From: a virus
Length of the DNA: 32,087 nt
Reading direction: 5' to 3' (one strand)
Virus record (IMG/VR): IMGVR_UViG_3300009071_000031
Coordinates: 1 to 32,087 of that record
In this document: in pieces, positions 28,377 to 32,087 of the stretch
Position numbering within the stretch: the stretch's first letter is position 1
How the letters are laid out: each line of letters opens with the position of its first letter
Position numbers and translations under genes: made by a program
The notes under the pieces: generated by a model
Told to the model about the DNA's origin: nothing
The model's input: the letters and a program-made list of their open reading frames with translations, nothing else
Database searches by the model: none

Positions 28377-29208
28377 AAATAATACACAAATAAACGCAGT
28401 TACTATACCTACTGATGTAAGTAGTTTAAGTGATTCAGAATTAATGAAACTAACAGGACAGTTAGATAATACTAGCCAAGAGGGTTCAGTTCTATCTAGA
28501 CTATCCATTAATTATCAAACAGAAGATGAAAATGATAATCCTCTACCAAGAGGACAATTCACTTTAAAAGTTGATGGTGATAGTGTATACGCTAAAACCG
28601 CAACATTTAGACCTTTTATGAGAATGTTTGCTTATAGTTACTGGGATAACAATGAAGAGGTGTTTACATCAAGTGTGCAAAGACCATCTTTAGGAGACCA
28701 GTTTCCAGATTCTCATGGGGGCTATAAGTGTGGGAAATTATCTAGAGAACAACTTGAGGCATTAGCTGAAAGTGACCCTCAAAGAGTAATCCAAAGTTCT
28801 ATAAAATGTAATCAAGTTATGTACGGGGTTGCTGATATGGAAGGTAAAAAATCTGATGGAAAAGATGTTAGTTTAAAACAAATTCCTTGTGTTCTTTATG
28901 CTAAAGGTGTTAACTACATACCGATGAGTACAACATTAAAATCTTTAGCTACTCAAAAGAAACCAATGATACGAAACAATCTTTTATTATCTACTAAAAA
29001 GCAAAAATCTGGTGGTAACACTTTCTTTGCTATGGATATTAAGATTGGAGAATCAGTAGCAATGTCTGAACAAGACACTGTTTTACTAAAAGAATTTGCG
29101 GCTGTAACAAAGTCCGTAAATGAAGGCGTTATGGAGAAACATAGAACTGCTGTTAAACAACAAACTAAAGATGGCGACCACTCCCTAGCTATTGAGTTAG
29201 ACGAATAA
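28369..29208 (+). CDS. Possible single-stranded DNA-binding protein
   Basis: 279 residues. After a polar start (to about 45) comes a beta-rich middle (RGQFTLKVDGDSVYAKTATFRPFMRMFAYSYW near residue 60), a Cys-containing stretch (YKCGKLSREQ, SSIKCNQVMYG) and a further beta block. The tail is acidic, ending LAIELDE, as in ssDNA-binding proteins that recruit partners through the C-terminus. It sits between polymerase and exonuclease, where T7-like phages have such genes. I do not recognise the family directly, so the role is inferred from tail, size and place. Overlaps the polymerase by eight bases. Confidence 0.45.
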   Translation: MIENNTQINAVTIPTDVSSLSDSELMKLTGQLDNTSQEGSVLSRLSINYQTEDENDNPLPRGQFTLKVDGDSVYAKTATFRPFMRMFAYSYWDNNEEVFTSSVQRPSLGDQFPDSHGGYKCGKLSREQLEALAESDPQRVIQSSIKCNQVMYGVADMEGKKSDGKDVSLKQIPCVLYAKGVNYIPMSTTLKSLATQKKPMIRNNLLLSTKKQKSGGNTFFAMDIKIGESVAMSEQDTVLLKEFAAVTKSVNEGVMEKHRTAVKQQTKDGDHSLAIELDE

Positions 29209-29212
29209 CAGT

Positions 29213-30109
29213 ATGTTATCTACTCTAATAGAGAATTTTCTCTATGACGCAGTTGGGGGGAAGTCTAAACCACTTTCCCCCGCTATCATTAAAGAGTTTC
29301 AAGAATCTTGCGGTAAAGCATTAGAAAAACAATTTAACGAACAAATGGATTGGCGTATTCGTATGTCTGGTCTAGGAAAACCTTTATGTCAACAGCAGTT
29401 AGATAAAAAAGGTATTAAAAAAGAATTTCAATACAACACAATAATAAAGTTTTTGATGGGTGATTTGCTAGAAGCGGTTGCTATAGCAGTTATGAGAGGT
29501 GCAGGAATAAACATAGAAAAGTTACAAGAACCTGTATCATTGAAAATAGGAGACATTGAATTAAAGGGTACGTACGATGTTAAAATAGATGGAAAAGTTT
29601 GGGATATAAAATCAGCAAGTCCTGCAAGTTTTCTTAGTAAGTTTGGTGAATATGGTAGTTACAATAAGATAAAAGAAAATGATTCTTTTGGTTATATTAT
29701 GCAAGGGCATATGTATAGTGAGGCTGATAACTCACCTTTTGGTGGTTGGATAGCTGTAAATAAAGTTACAGGAGAATTTGCGGTATGTGAAGCTCCAGAA
29801 GACCAACAAGAAGATAGAAAAGATATGTTAGAACAAGCTAACGAAACAATTAAAACGCTTAATTCTAAAGCTAAATTTGAGAAGTTATTTACAGAAATAG
29901 AAGAAACTTATGTACCTAAATCTGGTAAACAAAAAGGAATAAGAATACCTACAGGAAATACAACATTAGAAAGTACTTGTGGTTATTGTGAATTTAGAAA
30001 ACATTGTTGGCCTAAAGCTGTATTACATGAAAAAGTTACATCTAAAGCTAAATCTAAACCTTTTGTTTGGTATAACAAATTAAAAAATACAGAGGTAAAA
30101 AATATATGA
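29213..30109 (+). CDS. RecB/Cas4-like exonuclease with probable Fe-S cluster
   Basis: 298 residues. PD-(D/E)XK nuclease core: GDLLEAVA (Glu87), GTYDVKIDGKVWDIKSA with Asp122, Asp131 and Lys133, and YIMQGHMY with Gln164. Four Cys fit the Fe-S arrangement of AddB/Cas4 nucleases: one early (Cys59 in MSGLGKPLCQ) and three late (Cys256, Cys259 and Cys265 in CGYCEFRKHCWP). It would degrade DNA ends for recombination, host DNA breakdown or primer removal, the part played by T7 gp6. Follows the putative SSB by four bases; stop overlaps the next start. Confidence 0.8.
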   Translation: MLSTLIENFLYDAVGGKSKPLSPAIIKEFQESCGKALEKQFNEQMDWRIRMSGLGKPLCQQQLDKKGIKKEFQYNTIIKFLMGDLLEAVAIAVMRGAGINIEKLQEPVSLKIGDIELKGTYDVKIDGKVWDIKSASPASFLSKFGEYGSYNKIKENDSFGYIMQGHMYSEADNSPFGGWIAVNKVTGEFAVCEAPEDQQEDRKDMLEQANETIKTLNSKAKFEKLFTEIEETYVPKSGKQKGIRIPTGNTTLESTCGYCEFRKHCWPKAVLHEKVTSKAKSKPFVWYNKLKNTEVKNI

Positions 30110-30504
30110 ACGTACTATGGTTATCAAGCCCTTTTCGTAAAGATGATATACTAACTAATAAAGATGCAGTTTGGGTATACACCGAAAATGAGTTAAGAGA
30201 AGGTGGTGGGGAAATGCGAGAATTTATGAGAAGTGCAGAAAACTGTCATCCTCTTATAACAAGAGAAACAGTAGGTAAAGACGGGTATTACAGAGAAGAT
30301 AATGTACCTAGAAAAACTAGAACAATACATAATCATTTTAATTCATTACACATAAGAATTAAACAAGGTAAGTTAGCTATTCTACCTACTATAGAAATTA
30401 ACGAAGCAATAATAGAATTAGAAAAACACGCACCTATGTTAGCTAGTGTATTTGTAAATAACATTGATTTAACAAATAAATTTAGAATGAAAACGCTTAT
30501 ATGA
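30106..30504 (+). CDS. Hypothetical protein of the replication module
   Basis: 132 residues, starting MNVLWLSSPFRKDDILTNKDAVWVY. Middle part REGGGEMREFMRSAENCHPLITRET and a helical end (ALLPT-type turn, then AIIELEKHAPMLASVFVNN). No family recognised. It overlaps the exonuclease and the endonuclease I gene by four bases on each side, so it is likely co-translated with these nucleases and may assist them. It could be a nuclease accessory or recombination mediator, but no motif supports this. Confidence 0.6.
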   Translation: MNVLWLSSPFRKDDILTNKDAVWVYTENELREGGGEMREFMRSAENCHPLITRETVGKDGYYREDNVPRKTRTIHNHFNSLHIRIKQGKLAILPTIEINEAIIELEKHAPMLASVFVNNIDLTNKFRMKTLI

Positions 30505-30866
30505 CACTAAGAAAAGGCTTTAGGTCTGAATTTGAACGGGGTTTTGCTCATTGGTTGATAAAAAACAATGTTAAATATGACTACGAAAAGTTTTACTTAG
30601 AATACCAACCCAAGATTAAACGCTACACTCCCGATTTTTACCTCACTAAACAAGATATATACATAGAAACAAAAGGATTTTTTGATTCAGCAGATAGAAA
30701 AAAACATTTACTTGTTAGAGAACAGAATCCAGATATTGATATTAGATTTTTATTTGTAAATGCTAATAATAAACTTAACAAATCCAGTAAAACAACTTAT
30801 GGTGCATGGTGTGACAAAAATAAAATACTCTGGGCAGAAAAAAGGATACCTCAAGAATGGTTATAG
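30501..30866 (+). CDS. Endonuclease I / Holliday junction resolvase (T7 gp3-like)
   Basis: 121 residues, matching T7 endonuclease I in length and order: RSEFERGFAHWL with the first Glu (Glu10), RYTPDFYL with Asp45, YIETKGFF with Glu56 and Lys58, then DRKKHLLVREQNPDIDIRFLF and the C-terminal KSSKTTYGAWCDKNKILWAEKRIPQEWL pattern. These are the metal ligands and substrate-binding segments of the PD-(D/E)XK resolvase. It cuts branched DNA before packaging and helps break host DNA. Acts as a dimer in the family. Overlaps both neighbours. Confidence 0.9.
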   Translation: MTLRKGFRSEFERGFAHWLIKNNVKYDYEKFYLEYQPKIKRYTPDFYLTKQDIYIETKGFFDSADRKKHLLVREQNPDIDIRFLFVNANNKLNKSSKTTYGAWCDKNKILWAEKRIPQEWL

Positions 30867-31183
30867 ATAATATAGAATTAGAAACAGAAAAAATGTCTTT
30901 ACTACCTAATAAGTTTTATCTTATAATGACACCATCAGCAGATGGACAAGCATTTGATGTAACTGCATATGATACTACTGACCCGAAAAAACCTATACCA
31001 TCAGCTTTTTTTGTTTTAAAAGGTCTTATGGATATTATTGATACGGATTTAGATGGTGTAGTACAGAAAGGTCAAATGTCTGTAATGGATAAAATGGTTC
31101 AGTTAGAATCTAGAGAAGGGGAAATTACTTCTGAAATGCTATCTGATAATATAGAAAAAGTTAAAATAGGAAAATTAAATTGA
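30857..31183 (+). CDS. Hypothetical acidic protein
   Basis: 108 residues, acidic. The pattern LLPNKFYLIMTPSADGQAFDVTAYDTTD, then AFFVLKGLMDIIDTDLDGVVQKGQ is reminiscent of other small replication-module proteins in marine phages with unknown function. Predicted mostly beta then helix. The start overlaps the endonuclease by ten bases and the stop overlaps the next gene's TTG by four. No catalytic motif. Confidence 0.6.
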   Translation: MVIDNIELETEKMSLLPNKFYLIMTPSADGQAFDVTAYDTTDPKKPIPSAFFVLKGLMDIIDTDLDGVVQKGQMSVMDKMVQLESREGEITSEMLSDNIEKVKIGKLN

Positions 31184-31587
31184 GTATTGTATCAGAAAAT
31201 AAATCTAGTAGCATAAAGAAATTAAGAGAAAGTGATTTTTCTGTAACTAAATTTAATAAAGATTTGTCATATGGTAAAAAACATGAAAAGCTTGTAATGA
31301 AATCTATGGAAAACTTTGAATTAAAAACAGATAGAATGGCACATAAAACAGGTAATGTGTATGTAGAATTTCAATCTAGAGGTAAAGATAGCGGTATTCG
31401 TACTAGTAAATCTGATACATGGATATTTAAAATAGTCAGTAAAGGTGATAGGCATTTGTTTTCTATACATATTCCTTTATCAAGATTAAAAAAATTAGTT
31501 AGTAAAGACTATAGAATTTTACCGGGCGGTGATAATTTAACATCAAAAGGTTATCTTATACCTCTTGTAGATTTAATAGGAGTATAA
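31180..31587 (+). CDS. PD-(D/E)XK-like nuclease (probable; TTG start)
   Basis: 135 residues. DLSYGKKHEKLV near residue 28 supplies a helix. DRMAHKTGNVYVEFQSRGKDSGIRTSK near residue 51 follows the TGNxxIExxxRGKxSGI pattern I recall from phage proteins of the PD-(D/E)XK fold, with Asp, Glu and a Gln or Lys as likely catalytic residues, then DTWIFKI. The TTG start is chosen because AGGA stands eight bases upstream and the ATG alternative would lose the conserved start region. Substrate unknown; perhaps host DNA degradation. Confidence 0.55.
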   Translation: MSIVSENKSSSIKKLRESDFSVTKFNKDLSYGKKHEKLVMKSMENFELKTDRMAHKTGNVYVEFQSRGKDSGIRTSKSDTWIFKIVSKGDRHLFSIHIPLSRLKKLVSKDYRILPGGDNLTSKGYLIPLVDLIGV

Positions 31588-31589
31588 TA

Positions 31590-32087
31590 ATGGAAGATAA
31601 AATACAAACAAAAGTACACGCACCATTTGGGCCAATGCTCATGGAATTTACTATACCACAACCTTATGTAGATATGTTTAATAAGTATGCAGATAACATA
31701 ACTAAAAGTGTAGAGAAATCAAAACAGTTAGACCATTCTAATAATCTTGTAGGTAATGTAAAACAAGAACATAAAATTGAAGAACATTTATGGCAAGAAA
31801 AACCTAAAGGTGTAGAACAAAGCTTTTTTACTTGGGTTGCTAGTTGTTCAAATGTTTATGTTAAAACACATTTGCAACGTCAAGGTGATGAAGAAGATAA
31901 TCAAAAAATGAAAAATAAAAATATTAAAAGTCTTAACTTACATAACAGTTGGATTGTTAATCAAGTAGCGGGGGATTTTAATCCTCCACATATGCATAGT
32001 GGTTTATTATCTGCGGCGGGTTGGTTAAAAGTTCCCGAATCTATTGAAAAAGGAGAAGAAAGAGAAGAGGCAGGTTGGATAGAGTGG
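31590..32087 (+). CDS. 2OG-Fe(II) oxygenase-like protein (partial, runs off the right edge)
   Basis: 166 codons are present, open to the right edge. ATG at 31590 follows AGGAG by seven bases. Around residues 128-145 the sequence is SWIVNQVAGDFNPPHMHSG, where HMH supplies two metal ligands of the usual H-x-D/H...H triad; the substrate-edge phrase LLSAAGWLKVPE follows. The final His and the Arg that binds 2-oxoglutarate would lie beyond the window. Such oxygenases are common in marine phages and may hydroxylate proteins or modify nucleotides. No signal peptide; cytoplasmic. Confidence 0.7.
   Translation, partial: MEDKIQTKVHAPFGPMLMEFTIPQPYVDMFNKYADNITKSVEKSKQLDHSNNLVGNVKQEHKIEEHLWQEKPKGVEQSFFTWVASCSNVYVKTHLQRQGDEEDNQKMKNKNIKSLNLHNSWIVNQVAGDFNPPHMHSGLLSAAGWLKVPESIEKGEEREEAGWIEW

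Noticed and set aside
1-32087. CRISPR array, insertion sequence, integrase, attachment site or tRNA gene
   Set aside because: No regularly spaced repeats, transposase or integrase motifs, or tRNA cloverleaf were seen. The only tandem repeat is the 36-base one inside the MYGG gene.

Overview
The window is part of the genome of an AT-rich, tailed marine phage with a podovirus-type gene set, closest in plan to the HMO-2011 group that infects marine Alphaproteobacteria. Three things suggest this: a family A DNA polymerase carrying a DnaJ-type zinc finger, a T7-style replication set (primase, helicase, exonuclease, polymerase, Holliday-junction endonuclease), and a phage copy of the alphaproteobacterial cell-cycle regulator GcrA. 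No integrase, RNA polymerase or tRNA gene was seen, so transcription inside this window probably relies on host sigma-70 RNA polymerase. Promoters with consensus -35 and -10 boxes support that.

Layout. Positions 1-16466 hold the packaging and virion module, all read leftward: terminase small and large subunits, portal, a large protein with a tail-lysozyme domain, scaffold, major capsid protein, a capsid-associated protein, a run of tiny Lys-, Gly- or Cys-rich proteins, neck protein, beta-rich nozzle protein and the start of a long tail fibre that runs off the left edge. Positions 16467-17276 are non-coding, with two divergent consensus promoters, 18-base direct repeats and an AT tract. Positions 17277-24085 are a leftward accessory/early module of small genes: two paralogous small proteins, four very short membrane peptides, a DUF932 protein, a Gp88-like protein, a HExxH metallopeptidase, a lipoprotein-like peptide and the GcrA-like protein. 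It is punctuated by three intrinsic terminators. Inside it, 21483-22297 has no convincing gene but is packed end to end with inverted repeats, including an interleaved pair that would form a pseudoknot. Positions 24086-24308 are a divergent promoter region with a structured leader. Positions 24309-32087 hold the rightward replication module, ending in a partial 2OG-Fe(II) oxygenase-like gene.

How it works together (inference from gene content). The rightward module copies and processes DNA: primase and helicase as two overlapping genes, a separate proofreading exonuclease and polymerase, a possible ssDNA-binding protein, an Fe-S-type exonuclease and endonuclease I. The leftward early genes probably alter host physiology. 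The late module packages DNA and builds the particle. Genes overlap by 1-15 bases at most junctions, which suggests translational coupling.

The strongest candidate for something undescribed is the roughly 0.8-kb structured non-coding region at 21483-22297, probably a large phage RNA. Next come the string of 15-29-residue membrane peptides at 17769-17983, the gene overprinted on the portal 3' end (10731-10955) and the structured leader in front of the primase (24218-24308). All function calls rest on reading the sequence and on memory of the families; no searches were run.
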